Shown here: in pieces, positions 1 to 8,280 of the stretch | Layout of the letters: every line of letters begins with the position of its first letter | Position numbering within the stretch: position 1 is the stretch's first letter | Assembly (NCBI GenBank): GCA_964430245.1 | Contig: CAYSEW010000021.1 | Coordinates: forward strand, 1-52,254 | Reading direction: 5' to 3' | Origin: CAYSEW01 sp964430245 | GTDB lineage: Bacteria; Bacteroidota; Bacteroidia; Flavobacteriales_D; Parvicellaceae | DNA: 52,254 nt | Position numbers and translations under genes: made by a program | Notes under the pieces: generated by a model | Database searches by the model: none | Seen by the model: only the letters and a program-made list of their open reading frames with translations | What the model was told of the DNA's origin: nothing

Positions 1-2
1 CA

Positions 3-857
3 CTAATTTTTGGAGGGTTTATTTTTAACCGATTCCGCATAACCAATAAGCAAAAGAAGCTTATAGAAACACAACACGAAAAGCTAAATGAATCGCACAA
101 AGAAATTACTGACAGTATCAATTATGCTAAACGTATACAAGATGCACTTATGACCTCTAGCGTATACATGAAAGATGTATTACCAGAAAGCTTTATATTC
201 TTTCAACCAAAGGACGTAGTATCAGGAGATTTCTACTGGGTATATCGTTCTGAAAAAGGAGAAATCTTCTTTACAGTAGCCGATTGCACAGGACATGGAG
301 TACCAGGGGCATTTATGAGCATGATAGGCAACTCATTATTAAATGAGATGATTATAGAAAATAACATACAGGATACAGACTTGATTTTGGATCAAGTTAG
401 TGACAAGGTGAAGATGTCGTTAGAACAGAAGGGTCAAGAGAATCAATCAAAAGATGGTATGGATATGGTGTTGTGTAGATTGAATGAAAAGAAAAATGAG
501 TTAATGTTTACAGGAGCCAAGAATTCTCTTGTTTTAATAAGAGAAGGTGAAGTTTTTGAATACAAAGGGGATAAACGACCTGTTGGTTTTTATCTTGGAA
601 AAGGAATTAAGTTCACAGCTCAAAACATAAAAATCAAAAAGAATGATATGTTATATATCTACTCTGATGGATTTGTAGATCAGTTTGGAGGAGAGAAAGG
701 CAAGAAATACATGGCAGGTAAGTTCAAGAAATTCCTTTTATCTATTAGTAATCAAAGTGCAGAAGATCAACAAAAATCAATGGAGAAAGAGTTTGCTAAT
801 TGGCTGGGCACTATTGAACAAATAGACGATGTGTGCGTGATGGGGGTGAGGGTATAA
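3..857 (+). CDS. SpoIIE-type PP2C serine phosphatase, 3' part of a gene cut by the window edge
   Basis: The frame is open from base 3, so the gene starts outside the window; the first internal ATG is at 150. The visible part begins with a hydrophobic stretch (end of a membrane segment), then a Lys/Glu-rich coiled coil, then the motif SINYAKRIQDAL that in Bacteroidota joins a sensor half to a SpoIIE domain. The phosphatase domain shows GDFYW, VADCTGHGVPGAFMSMIG and YSDGFVDQFGG, which carry the metal-binding aspartates of the PP2C/SpoIIE family. Such enzymes remove phosphate from a serine on STAS anti-anti-sigma proteins. The domain closely resembles that of the 28867-31569 gene, so the missing 5' part probably encodes TPR repeats or another sensor. 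The phosphatase call is firm; the sensor is unknown. Confidence 0.9.
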   Translation, partial: LIFGGFIFNRFRITNKQKKLIETQHEKLNESHKEITDSINYAKRIQDALMTSSVYMKDVLPESFIFFQPKDVVSGDFYWVYRSEKGEIFFTVADCTGHGVPGAFMSMIGNSLLNEMIIENNIQDTDLILDQVSDKVKMSLEQKGQENQSKDGMDMVLCRLNEKKNELMFTGAKNSLVLIREGEVFEYKGDKRPVGFYLGKGIKFTAQNIKIKKNDMLYIYSDGFVDQFGGEKGKKYMAGKFKKFLLSISNQSAEDQQKSMEKEFANWLGTIEQIDDVCVMGVRV

Positions 858-859
858 AA

Positions 860-885
860 AAAGCCCCATGAGAACATGAGGCTTT
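860..885. terminator. Bidirectional intrinsic terminator between the phosphatase gene and ssb
   Basis: The arms AAAGCCcCATG and CATGaGGCTTT form a 10-bp stem with one mismatch and the loop AGAA. The right side continues into TAATTTTT and the left side reads as a run of T on the minus strand. It therefore fits as the shared terminator of the two convergent genes. Confidence 0.8.
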
Positions 886-908
886 AATTTTTAATAGTAA
901 TAAACTAT

Positions 909-1241
909 TTAATTTTTCAGGAACAAAATTTCATTTACCAATACTTCTGTAAGATATCTAGTTTCACCATTTTTATCTTCGTAAGATCGGTTATTCAGCT
1001 TTCCTTCTATGCATACCTGCTGACCTTTTACCAGATATTTTTCTGCCAATTCTGCTTGCTTCCCCCAAGCAATTACATTGTGCCATTGAGTATCTTTTAC
1101 TTTTTCGCCTGCATTATTCACATACATTTCCGAAGTTGCCAATGATATCTTTGCCATTGTTTTACCGCTTTCTAAATTTTTGATTTCCGGATCCATCCCT
1201 AGGTTCCCAATCAACTGCACTCGATTTCTTAAATTTCTCAT
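909..1241 (-). CDS. ssb: Single-stranded DNA-binding protein, short form
   Basis: 110 residues forming one OB-fold domain. The N-terminal NRVQLIGNLGMDPEIK, the central WHNVIAWGKQAELAEKYLVKG and GKLNNRSYEDKNGETRYLTEV are characteristic of bacterial SSB. The family binds single-stranded DNA during replication, repair and recombination. The protein stops at EILFLKN straight after the OB fold: there is no Gly/Pro linker and no acidic C-terminal tip of the DDDIPF kind that recruits partner proteins in the main SSB. It is therefore likely a secondary SSB, with the full-length one elsewhere (inference). It stands alone, convergent with the phosphatase gene. Confidence 0.9.
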   Translation of the reverse strand: MRNLRNRVQLIGNLGMDPEIKNLESGKTMAKISLATSEMYVNNAGEKVKDTQWHNVIAWGKQAELAEKYLVKGQQVCIEGKLNNRSYEDKNGETRYLTEVLVNEILFLKN

Positions 1242-1435
1242 AATAATAGTTTTTAATAATTAATAAATATTTGTTTTTGGTCGTTTTTCCGGAATCGACA
1301 ATGCAAAGAAAAGGGCAACTAAAAATCAAAGTCGGTTATTAATTATTTAATATTCGTTTAATTTCGTTTATAAACGACATAAAATATTTATATATCTGTA
1401 AATCAGATAATTAATTGAAATAAAAAAATTAAATA

Positions 1436-2299
1436 TTATTTGGGTAATTTATGTTTCCACCTACGATGGCTCCACAACCAGTACTGAGGATGAGCAATAA
1501 TATCGTTTTCGATAGCTTTTGTAAAAGAGGTTGTTATCTCACCATAGGAAGTATCTAATGGAGTATCTGTAATTAATTTATACTCTACTTCATAATGCCC
1601 TCTTTTGGTTTTATAGATCGTTACATAAATAACTGGCCAGTTGTATTCTTTGGCATATTTTTCAACTCCATATAAAACCCCTGTATCCTGATTCAAGAAT
1701 TTTAACCAATAAGCCCTTTTTGGGTTGGATGGACTTTGATCTGAACCAAAAATGATAGCTTTAGGCTTTCCACCTTTGTCAAATGATTTTTTTGTTTGTT
1801 TCATTGAAACTAGCTTGAGGCCATACTTTTCCCTTGTAGTTTTCATTTTATGATCAAAAAATGCATTGCTCAAGGGTTTGTAGATCCCAATACATTCATG
1901 CTCGGAATAAAAAGGAACAGCTTGTGCGCAGATTTCCCAATTATTAATATGACCTCCTACAAAAATAACTCCTTGTCCTTTATTTGCATATTGATCTGCC
2001 ACTTCTGGGTTTGTTACAATTAACCTTTTTCTTAATTGTTTTTCTGAAATTGTAAACCCCTTAATGCTTTCAACGATTAAGTCACATAAATGCTTGTAAA
2101 ATTTAGCCATAATGGCTTTCTGCTCTTTAGCATCTTTTTCGGGAAAAGAATTTTTAATGTTCTTAAGTACTACCTCAGTCCTGTAACCAACCAGCTTATA
2201 AAGCACAAAATATAGGGTATCGGACAATAAATAAATAACAGGATAAGGTAGTATAGAGATAGGAAGAATAATAAGATAAAATAGAATCTTGGATGCCAT
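1436..2299 (-). CDS. Lysophospholipid/lipid A acyltransferase, LpxL/HtrB-like
   Basis: 287 residues with an N-terminal hydrophobic segment (about residues 4-35) and the acyltransferase HX4E/D signature GGHINNWE (His117, Glu122). Length and order match the bacterial lipid A late-acyltransferase family, which transfers an acyl chain from acyl-ACP to a lipid A precursor at the inner membrane. The C-terminal YWLWSHRRWKHK is the usual family ending. In Bacteroidota one such enzyme normally serves lipid A, but the exact acceptor cannot be read from sequence. A -7 promoter element lies only about 5 bases upstream of the ATG (2305-2312), so the transcript should have almost no leader. Confidence 0.9.
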   Translation of the reverse strand: MASKILFYLIILPISILPYPVIYLLSDTLYFVLYKLVGYRTEVVLKNIKNSFPEKDAKEQKAIMAKFYKHLCDLIVESIKGFTISEKQLRKRLIVTNPEVADQYANKGQGVIFVGGHINNWEICAQAVPFYSEHECIGIYKPLSNAFFDHKMKTTREKYGLKLVSMKQTKKSFDKGGKPKAIIFGSDQSPSNPKRAYWLKFLNQDTGVLYGVEKYAKEYNWPVIYVTIYKTKRGHYEVEYKLITDTPLDTSYGEITTSFTKAIENDIIAHPQYWLWSHRRWKHKLPK

Positions 2300-2304
2300 G
2301 GCGG

Positions 2305-2312
2305 CAAATATA
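2305..2312 (-). promoter_or_regulatory. -7 element of the acyltransferase promoter
   Basis: On the minus strand this reads TATATTTG, an exact match to the Bacteroidota TAnnTTTG element. It lies 5 bases before the ATG at 2299. No clear TTTG -33 partner was found. Confidence 0.5.
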
Positions 2313-2318
2313 TAATTT

Positions 2319-2729
2319 CTATAGCTTTCTTAGGTCAAGATTTAAATTAGATTCTTTATAACATGTTTCATCACAATTCACTTCAGATCTTTGTCTAAGC
2401 CTTCCTCCATCTAAAGCTATAATAGTTTGTAATCCCACACTATAATAGGCCTCACATGCATATCTATTTCCTATGGGCAAATAAAAATTAATCTCTTCAT
2501 CCAAAGTGGAATAAACACCTATGGTATCTCTATCTTCTAAATATCCATTATATAAGATGATTGAAGTTGGATTACTACCATTCTGAGTGATTCTTACATC
2601 TACCCAACCAGAGTCATAAGGAACAGGTTGACAATACATAGTTGGATCACAATTTCCATTGCTATTCAGACAATCAGTTAATGAAAAAACCAATAAGATC
2701 GATATTAATATTAAGTATATTTTATTCAT
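2319..2729 (-). CDS. Small secreted protein or lipoprotein of unknown function
   Basis: 136 residues. The N-terminus (Met-Asn-Lys, then a strongly hydrophobic stretch to about residue 19) is a signal sequence. The Cys at residue 20 follows Leu-Thr-Asp, a weak match to a lipobox, so lipoprotein processing is possible but not certain. The mature part has at least six more cysteines (near NGNCDPTMYC, YACEAYY, VNCDETC), suggesting disulfide bonds outside the cytoplasm. Its ATG overlaps the TAA of the upstream gene by one base, so the two are translationally coupled and probably act together at the envelope. I do not recognise the family. Confidence 0.7.
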   Translation of the reverse strand: MNKIYLILISILLVFSLTDCLNSNGNCDPTMYCQPVPYDSGWVDVRITQNGSNPTSIILYNGYLEDRDTIGVYSTLDEEINFYLPIGNRYACEAYYSVGLQTIIALDGGRLRQRSEVNCDETCYKESNLNLDLRKL

Positions 2730-3340
2730 TAATAATAGTCAGTTTCATTTTCATATGGAATCTCACCACCCTCATAAGTATTGTCGGGTAAAGCAAAAAT
2801 TACATTTAAAACGGCTTTTATATCAGGTACTTCTAGTAGATTATCTTTTAAATAACAGATCCCTGCTTTTATAAAAACTTCATTTTTAAAATTTAAACAA
2901 ATACCACCTACTGGAGCTATATTAAATATAGCTGCTGCATTTGCTCTAGTCCCTCTGTATTTACCCAATAAAAAGCCAAATTGAGAACCTACAAAGAACT
3001 GCATGTTAATTTCATCTATATGAAAATTTGCAAATCGTTTGTCTAGATCAATAGAAACAAAGAACTTTTTCTCTCTGTATTGAGTAATCAAATTATTATT
3101 AACTTCTATTTGAGTTCTCTTATAAAAAGGTCTAAACTGAAAATTAAATCTAGCACCCCATTCATATCCCAGATCTTCCATTCCTACACTAATACCATAA
3201 TAATAGTCGCTAAAATTAAAAGTGTTATTAAAAATACTTAAAGAAGTTGCAGGTTGAAAGCTTCTTTTTTCATTGAAGTCTAGCTGTGAGAAAATTGTTG
3301 AAGAGAAAAAGATAAATAATATGACTAAAGTATTTTTCAC
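2729..3340 (-). CDS. Putative small outer-membrane beta-barrel protein
   Basis: 203 residues with a clear signal peptide ending near residue 18 (IFSQ). The rest alternates polar and hydrophobic/aromatic residues with few charged clusters (for example YYYGISVGMEDLGYEWGARFNFQF and INMQFFVGSQFGFLLGKY), a pattern typical of short beta-barrel outer-membrane proteins in Bacteroidota. It ends in an acidic tail. It is the first gene of a two-gene unit with the small Cys-rich protein downstream (one-base overlap) and is divergent from the amidotransferase gene. No family is recognised; barrel topology is inferred from composition. Confidence 0.65.
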   Translation of the reverse strand: MKNTLVILFIFFSSTIFSQLDFNEKRSFQPATSLSIFNNTFNFSDYYYGISVGMEDLGYEWGARFNFQFRPFYKRTQIEVNNNLITQYREKKFFVSIDLDKRFANFHIDEINMQFFVGSQFGFLLGKYRGTRANAAAIFNIAPVGGICLNFKNEVFIKAGICYLKDNLLEVPDIKAVLNVIFALPDNTYEGGEIPYENETDYY

Positions 3341-3392
3341 TTCTTTAAAAATATTAAAATCATTCTATATTAGATGAATAATTTATTACTTA

Positions 3393-3408
3393 TTTAAGTA
3401 TACTTAAA
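3393..3408. promoter_or_regulatory. 16-base perfect palindrome between divergent genes
   Basis: TTTAAGTA followed directly by TACTTAAA gives a perfect 16-base palindrome. It lies 9 bases before the TTG start at 3418 and about 50 bases before the start of the leftward gene at 3340. This is the size and place expected of an operator for a dimeric repressor, but no regulator is identified. Confidence 0.35.
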
Positions 3409-3417
3409 GAAATTGAT

Positions 3418-3987
3418 TTGAAAGAAGTATTAATTATAGATAATTATGATTCATTTACATATAACCTTGTTCATTATTTAGAAGGATTAGGAACAAAAGT
3501 TATTATCTGCAGGAATAATGAGATCAACTGGGAGCTGGTAAAAAGCAGTAAAAACATATTATTATCTCCTGGCCCTGGACTTCCAAAAGAAGCTGGAGAT
3601 CTATTGCAATTAATTCATCGTTTTCATAGGGAAAAGAACATACTTGGAATATGCTTAGGTCATCAAGCAATAGCTCAGTATTTCAACAATGAATTGGAAA
3701 ATATTAACCCTGTAATGCATGGTAAATCCTCAAAGCTATTGGTAAAAGACGATTCCTATTTATTTAAAGGGTTGCCAACCTCCTTTACAATTGGCCACTA
3801 CCATTCATGGGTCGTGAAATTAAAATCGAATTCTGAGCTTATTACAACTGCAGTTAATGAACATGGTATGAATATGGGTTTTAGACATAAAAACTGGCAA
3901 CTATTTGGTTTACAGTTTCATCCAGAAAGTATTCTAACAGAAAATGGAAGGCCAATTTTAAACAACTGGATTAAAACATGTTCCTGA
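3418..3987 (+). CDS. Glutamine amidotransferase, anthranilate/aminodeoxychorismate synthase component II (PabA/TrpG type)
   Basis: 189 residues, the normal family length. The class I amidotransferase triad is visible: nucleophile Cys79 in GICLGHQAIA, and His168 and Glu170 in QFHPES. The start IIDNYDSFTYNLVHY and the oxyanion region LSPGPGLPKEAGD are typical. The enzyme releases ammonia from glutamine for a chorismate-using partner, giving 4-amino-4-deoxychorismate (folate) or anthranilate (tryptophan). No trp genes or component I lie nearby, so which pathway it serves is open; in Bacteroidota lone copies are usually the PabA role. The start codon is TTG: the protein opens at the expected point and no ATG is available. 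Confidence 0.88.
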   Translation: MKEVLIIDNYDSFTYNLVHYLEGLGTKVIICRNNEINWELVKSSKNILLSPGPGLPKEAGDLLQLIHRFHREKNILGICLGHQAIAQYFNNELENINPVMHGKSSKLLVKDDSYLFKGLPTSFTIGHYHSWVVKLKSNSELITTAVNEHGMNMGFRHKNWQLFGLQFHPESILTENGRPILNNWIKTCS

Positions 3988-4031
3988 AATCAATTTTATA
4001 GTATATTTAAGAACACATTAAAATTATAAAT

Positions 4032-5522
4032 ATGAAAAAGTTTTTTGTCTTTTTGAGTGCTATAATCACCATTTCAGCTTCTGGACAACACGAGTACAGC
4101 TCATTTACTGCAACTGGTAGAGGTGGCGCCACTAGCTTTGTTACAGATTATCAAGCTGTAGGAATTAATCCAGCTAATTTAGGTTGGGCCAGCAAATATG
4201 AAGACAAAAACTTCTCTATGGGTTTAGGTGAATTTTCTTATAGTATTCATTCAGATGTACTTAGTAAACAAGAATTAAGAGATGCTTTTAGCTCTACAAT
4301 ATCTGGAGACTCTCTTAGTAGCTTTACTTACGAAGAAAAGCTAAATGCTGCTCAGGAATTTGCTAATTCGGGAATGGCATTAGACATAGATCTTGGTTCA
4401 TTTGGACTTTCTTATAGCAATGAAAAATTTGGAGGTATTGCTTTTAGGATCAATGATCAGATCAATTGGTATTCAAGATTCAATGAGACTACATCAGAAA
4501 TTTTATTTCTCGGAAAATTAGCCCCTTACTTTGACTCTTTACTTTACGTAGATCCTACGACATTAGACACAACTCAAATCGAAAATTATCAGGGGATGAG
4601 CCAGGATTCAATGCAACAAGTTGTTAGTGGCTTTACTAACTCAGCCAATCCTTTATCTGAAATAATTAATGGAACTCATATTTCTTTTTCATGGCTTCGA
4701 GAGTATAATCTTTCTTATGGAAGGCAAGTCTTTGAAATAGAAGACAAACTAAATATTTATGCTGGTATAGGACTTAAATACATGCAAGGGTTTGGATACG
4801 TTGATATTAAAAGCGAAGACAATGTACTTTCTGCTTTTTCATCTGTTAGCCCAATATTCCCCATTGATTATGGTGGAGCTGATTCATTGAACCCAAGCAC
4901 TGTAGTTCAACCAGAAGGTGCTTTTATGCCAAAACCTGTAGGAAGCGGAATGGGTGTTGATCTAGGACTAAGTATTTTAATAGGTGACAAAGTTAAAATT
5001 GGTTTAGCTTATACCAATATTGGTTCTATGACCTGGACAGGAAATGTTTATACAATTAATGACACAACCATCTACGATACAGAATCTGCTGGACTTCAGA
5101 ATTATAGTATTTTTCAGCAACTAGGTGATGTTGCAGGTGAGGATGGATTATTTGAATGGGAGGGCCTAGAAGAGAAAAAAGTAAGTCTACCATCCACATT
5201 TAGACTAGGTGCAAGCTTTAAGATCAAAGAAATAGCAGAGCTAGGAATGGATATCATTGTACCAACCAACGATGGTGTTGGTAATTTTGAAAAAGCTGTC
5301 ATTGGTCTTGGAGGTGATTTATATCCATTACCTTGGCTACGTTTATCAGCTGGTTTCTTAACAGGTGGTAATTATGATTTTCAGATACCTGTTGGAATCA
5401 CATTTGTTTCAGGTGATGGAAGCTGGGAAGGTGGATTTGCTTCTAGAGACGCTATCACCTTTTTCTCTCAAAACGGACCTACACTTTCTTTAAGTCTAGG
5501 TTTTATGAGATTCAGGTTTTAA
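4032..5522 (+). CDS. DUF5723-type outer-membrane protein
   Basis: 496 residues. A signal peptide runs to about residue 18 (SASGQ). It is followed by the typical opening of this Bacteroidota family, a Gly-rich stretch and GINPANLGWASKY, which resembles the N-terminus of FadL-like barrels. The rest alternates beta-strand-like segments, and the protein ends with phenylalanine (LSLGFMRFRF), the C-terminal signal for outer-membrane insertion. A substrate or role is not known for the family. It stands alone between the amidotransferase gene and valS. Confidence is high for an outer-membrane barrel and moderate for the named family. Confidence 0.75.
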   Translation: MKKFFVFLSAIITISASGQHEYSSFTATGRGGATSFVTDYQAVGINPANLGWASKYEDKNFSMGLGEFSYSIHSDVLSKQELRDAFSSTISGDSLSSFTYEEKLNAAQEFANSGMALDIDLGSFGLSYSNEKFGGIAFRINDQINWYSRFNETTSEILFLGKLAPYFDSLLYVDPTTLDTTQIENYQGMSQDSMQQVVSGFTNSANPLSEIINGTHISFSWLREYNLSYGRQVFEIEDKLNIYAGIGLKYMQGFGYVDIKSEDNVLSAFSSVSPIFPIDYGGADSLNPSTVVQPEGAFMPKPVGSGMGVDLGLSILIGDKVKIGLAYTNIGSMTWTGNVYTINDTTIYDTESAGLQNYSIFQQLGDVAGEDGLFEWEGLEEKKVSLPSTFRLGASFKIKEIAELGMDIIVPTNDGVGNFEKAVIGLGGDLYPLPWLRLSAGFLTGGNYDFQIPVGITFVSGDGSWEGGFASRDAITFFSQNGPTLSLSLGFMRFRF

Positions 5523-5572
5523 TGAAATAAAACAAAAAAGCTTTTATATTTTCTTCATTTGAATAGTAACCT

Positions 5573-5580
5573 TAAATTTG
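5573..5580 (+). promoter_or_regulatory. -7 element of the valS promoter
   Basis: TAAATTTG matches TAnnTTTG exactly and lies 25 bases before the valS ATG, giving a leader of about 20 bases. The TTTG at 5558-5561 is too close (11 bases) to be a standard -33 box. Confidence 0.5.
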
Positions 5581-5605
5581 TCACTTAAAATTTTAAGGCT
5601 GTTCA

Positions 5606-8272
5606 ATGGAAATTCCCAAAATATACGATCCAACTATTACTGAAAACAAATGGTATAAACACTGGATGGACAATGGTTACTTTAATTCTAAACCAGATGA
5701 AAGAGAACCATATACAATTGTAATTCCGCCTCCTAATGTCACTGGAGTATTACATATGGGTCACATGCTTAATAACACCATACAAGATGTACTAATAAGG
5801 CGTGCAAGAATGTTAGGTAAAAATGCTTGTTGGGTTCCAGGAACAGACCATGCTTCTATTGCAACTGAAGCTAAGGTAGTACAAAAACTCAGAGAAAATG
5901 GGTTAAAGAAAAGTGACCTTTCTAGAGATGAATTCTTACAAGAATCATGGGATTGGACTGAAAAACATGGTGGAATTATTTTAGAACAATTAAAAAAGCT
6001 AGGTGCTTCTTGTGATTGGGATAGAACAAGGTTCACCATGGATAAAAATTATTACAATAGTGTGATCAAAGTTTTTTGTGATCTATTTGATAAAGGATAT
6101 ATCTATAGAGGAGAAAGAATGATCAATTGGGATCCTCAGGCAAAAACTGCTTTAAGTGATGAAGAAGTATTTTACAAGGAAGTGAATTCCAAATTATACT
6201 ATGTTAGGTATAAAGTCACTGGTACAAATGATGAATGGTTAACCATTGCAACTACTAGGCCTGAAACAATCCTTGGAGATACGGCTATTTGTATTAATCC
6301 AGAAGATAAAAGATACCAGCACCTAAAAGGAAAAAAAGCAATAGTTCCTTTAGTAAACAGAGAGGTTCCGATCATTTTTGATGATTATGTAGATATGGAT
6401 TTTGGAACTGGTTGTTTAAAAATAACACCCGCTCATGACACCAATGACTACAACATAGGGATTAAATATGATCTTGAGATCCTAAACATACTAGATGAAG
6501 ATGCTAAATTAAACGAAACTGCTCAACTATTTGTAGGCATGGATCGTTTCGATGCTAGAAAGTCTATTGAAAAAGAATTAGAAGGATCTGGTTATTTAAT
6601 CAAAGTGGAGGATCATATTAATAAAATTGGATTTTCCGAAAGAACAGATGCTGTCATTGAGCCAAGATTATCATTACAATGGTTTTGCTCAATGAAAGAG
6701 CTTGCTCAACCTGCACTCGAAAATGTAATGAATGATAATGTTCAGTTTTATCCGTCTAAATTCAAAAATACTTATAAGCATTGGATGGAGAACATTAAAG
6801 ACTGGTGTATATCCAGACAGCTATGGTGGGGCCATCGTATTCCTGCTTACTTTTATGGTAAGGATAAAAATGATTATGTAGTAGCAGCTAATATTGAAGA
6901 TGCACTTAAAAAAGCTGCTGATAAATTAGGTAGAAAAGTAAAAGAAGATGAATTATTTCAGGATGAAGATGTTATGGATACCTGGTTCTCTTCTTGGATT
7001 TGGCCTATAGCTGTATTTGGAGGATTTGATGATGAAGATTCTAATAATGAACTTGATTATTATTATACTACCAACGATCTTGTTACTGCACCTGAAATCA
7101 TGTTCTTTTGGGTAGCTAGAATGATAATTGCTGGCTATCATTATAAAGATGCTAAACCTTTTAATAATGTCTATTATACAGGAATAGTTAGAGATAAGTT
7201 GGGAAGAAAAATGTCGAAATCTTTGGGTAATAGTCCAGACCCTATAGAGCTTATGAATAAATATGGAGCTGATGGTGTTAGGGTAGGTATGTTATTGAGC
7301 TCACCTGCAGGTAATGACTTATTATTTGATAGTAACTTATGCGAACAAGGCAGAAATTTTACTAATAAAATATGGAATGCATTTAGATTGATCAATTCTT
7401 GGGAAGTAAAATCTATCGAGCAACCGGAATCTTCAAAAATTGCTATTCAATGGTTCAATGCAAAGTTTAATTCAACTTTAGAGCAACTTAACAAGTCATA
7501 TGATAAATTCCGTATGTCTGAAGCTTTAATGAGTTCTTACAAGCTTGTATGGGATGATTTTTGTTCTTGGTATTTAGAGATGATTAAACCAGGATATCAA
7601 CAACCTATAGATCAAATAACTTTAGATCAAACCATACTATATTTTGAACAATTATTAAAAATAATTCATCCATTTACTCCATTTATTAGTGAAGAGATCT
7701 GGCATTTAATGAAAGAAAGAAAAAAGGATGATTGTATTATGCTTTCTAGCTGGCCTAAAGCTGACAAAATAGATGAAAAATTGCTAGCTCAATTTTCATT
7801 ATTTGAAAACGTAATATCTGAGATAAGAACTTTACGTAAAGAAAAAAATATTGGACAAAAGGTTGATCTGGAATTGATTATTAAAGAAAACAAAAAAATA
7901 GTCAAAAATTTTGATCCATTAATAATAAAAATGGGACACCTTACATCTTTAAATTATAGCGATACTAAAATAGATAACAGCTTTTCATTTATTGTATCTG
8001 CTAATGAATATTTTATTCCTTTTAACATGGAATTTGATATGGAAGCTGAAAAAGAAAAGCTGAATAAAGAGTTAACAGAAAAAAAAGGCTTCCTGAATAT
8101 TGTAATGAAGAAACTCAACAATGATAAATTTGTTAACAATGCTCCTGAAAAGGTAGTGCAACTTGAAAAAAAGAAAAAAGAAGATGCTGAGCTTCAGATT
8201 AAATTATTAGAAGAAAAGCTAGGTACCCTAGAACAGTCTAATAATTCAAATTCTAATGTGCTCTCATCCTGA
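5606..8272 (+). CDS. valS: Valine--tRNA ligase
   Basis: 888 residues, full length for ValRS. The class I signatures are present: HMGH at residues 50-53 following PPPNVTGVL, and KMSKS at 535-539 in GRKMSKSLGNSPDP. The editing-domain landmarks TIATTRPETILGDTA and KITPAHDTNDYNIG are also present. WCISRQLWWGHRIPAY and MFFWVARMI belong to the catalytic core, and the C-terminal 80 residues (Lys/Glu-rich) form the ValRS tRNA-binding coiled-coil arm. The enzyme charges tRNA-Val in the cytoplasm and hydrolyses misacylated threonyl-tRNA. It is followed after 8 bases by the glycosyltransferase gene, so the two are probably cotranscribed. Confidence 0.98.
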   Translation: MEIPKIYDPTITENKWYKHWMDNGYFNSKPDEREPYTIVIPPPNVTGVLHMGHMLNNTIQDVLIRRARMLGKNACWVPGTDHASIATEAKVVQKLRENGLKKSDLSRDEFLQESWDWTEKHGGIILEQLKKLGASCDWDRTRFTMDKNYYNSVIKVFCDLFDKGYIYRGERMINWDPQAKTALSDEEVFYKEVNSKLYYVRYKVTGTNDEWLTIATTRPETILGDTAICINPEDKRYQHLKGKKAIVPLVNREVPIIFDDYVDMDFGTGCLKITPAHDTNDYNIGIKYDLEILNILDEDAKLNETAQLFVGMDRFDARKSIEKELEGSGYLIKVEDHINKIGFSERTDAVIEPRLSLQWFCSMKELAQPALENVMNDNVQFYPSKFKNTYKHWMENIKDWCISRQLWWGHRIPAYFYGKDKNDYVVAANIEDALKKAADKLGRKVKEDELFQDEDVMDTWFSSWIWPIAVFGGFDDEDSNNELDYYYTTNDLVTAPEIMFFWVARMIIAGYHYKDAKPFNNVYYTGIVRDKLGRKMSKSLGNSPDPIELMNKYGADGVRVGMLLSSPAGNDLLFDSNLCEQGRNFTNKIWNAFRLINSWEVKSIEQPESSKIAIQWFNAKFNSTLEQLNKSYDKFRMSEALMSSYKLVWDDFCSWYLEMIKPGYQQPIDQITLDQTILYFEQLLKIIHPFTPFISEEIWHLMKERKKDDCIMLSSWPKADKIDEKLLAQFSLFENVISEIRTLRKEKNIGQKVDLELIIKENKKIVKNFDPLIIKMGHLTSLNYSDTKIDNSFSFIVSANEYFIPFNMEFDMEAEKEKLNKELTEKKGFLNIVMKKLNNDKFVNNAPEKVVQLEKKKKEDAELQIKLLEEKLGTLEQSNNSNSNVLSS

Positions 8273-8280
8273 ATATAGTT

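Noticed and set aside
2659..2874. 71-codon plus-strand frame across the junction of the two small envelope genes
   Set aside because: It is antisense to two coupled genes and has no start context or family.
5535..5548. AAAAGCTTTT palindrome considered as a terminator after the DUF5723 gene
   Set aside because: It has no loop and the stem is almost all A-T, so a stable hairpin is unlikely.
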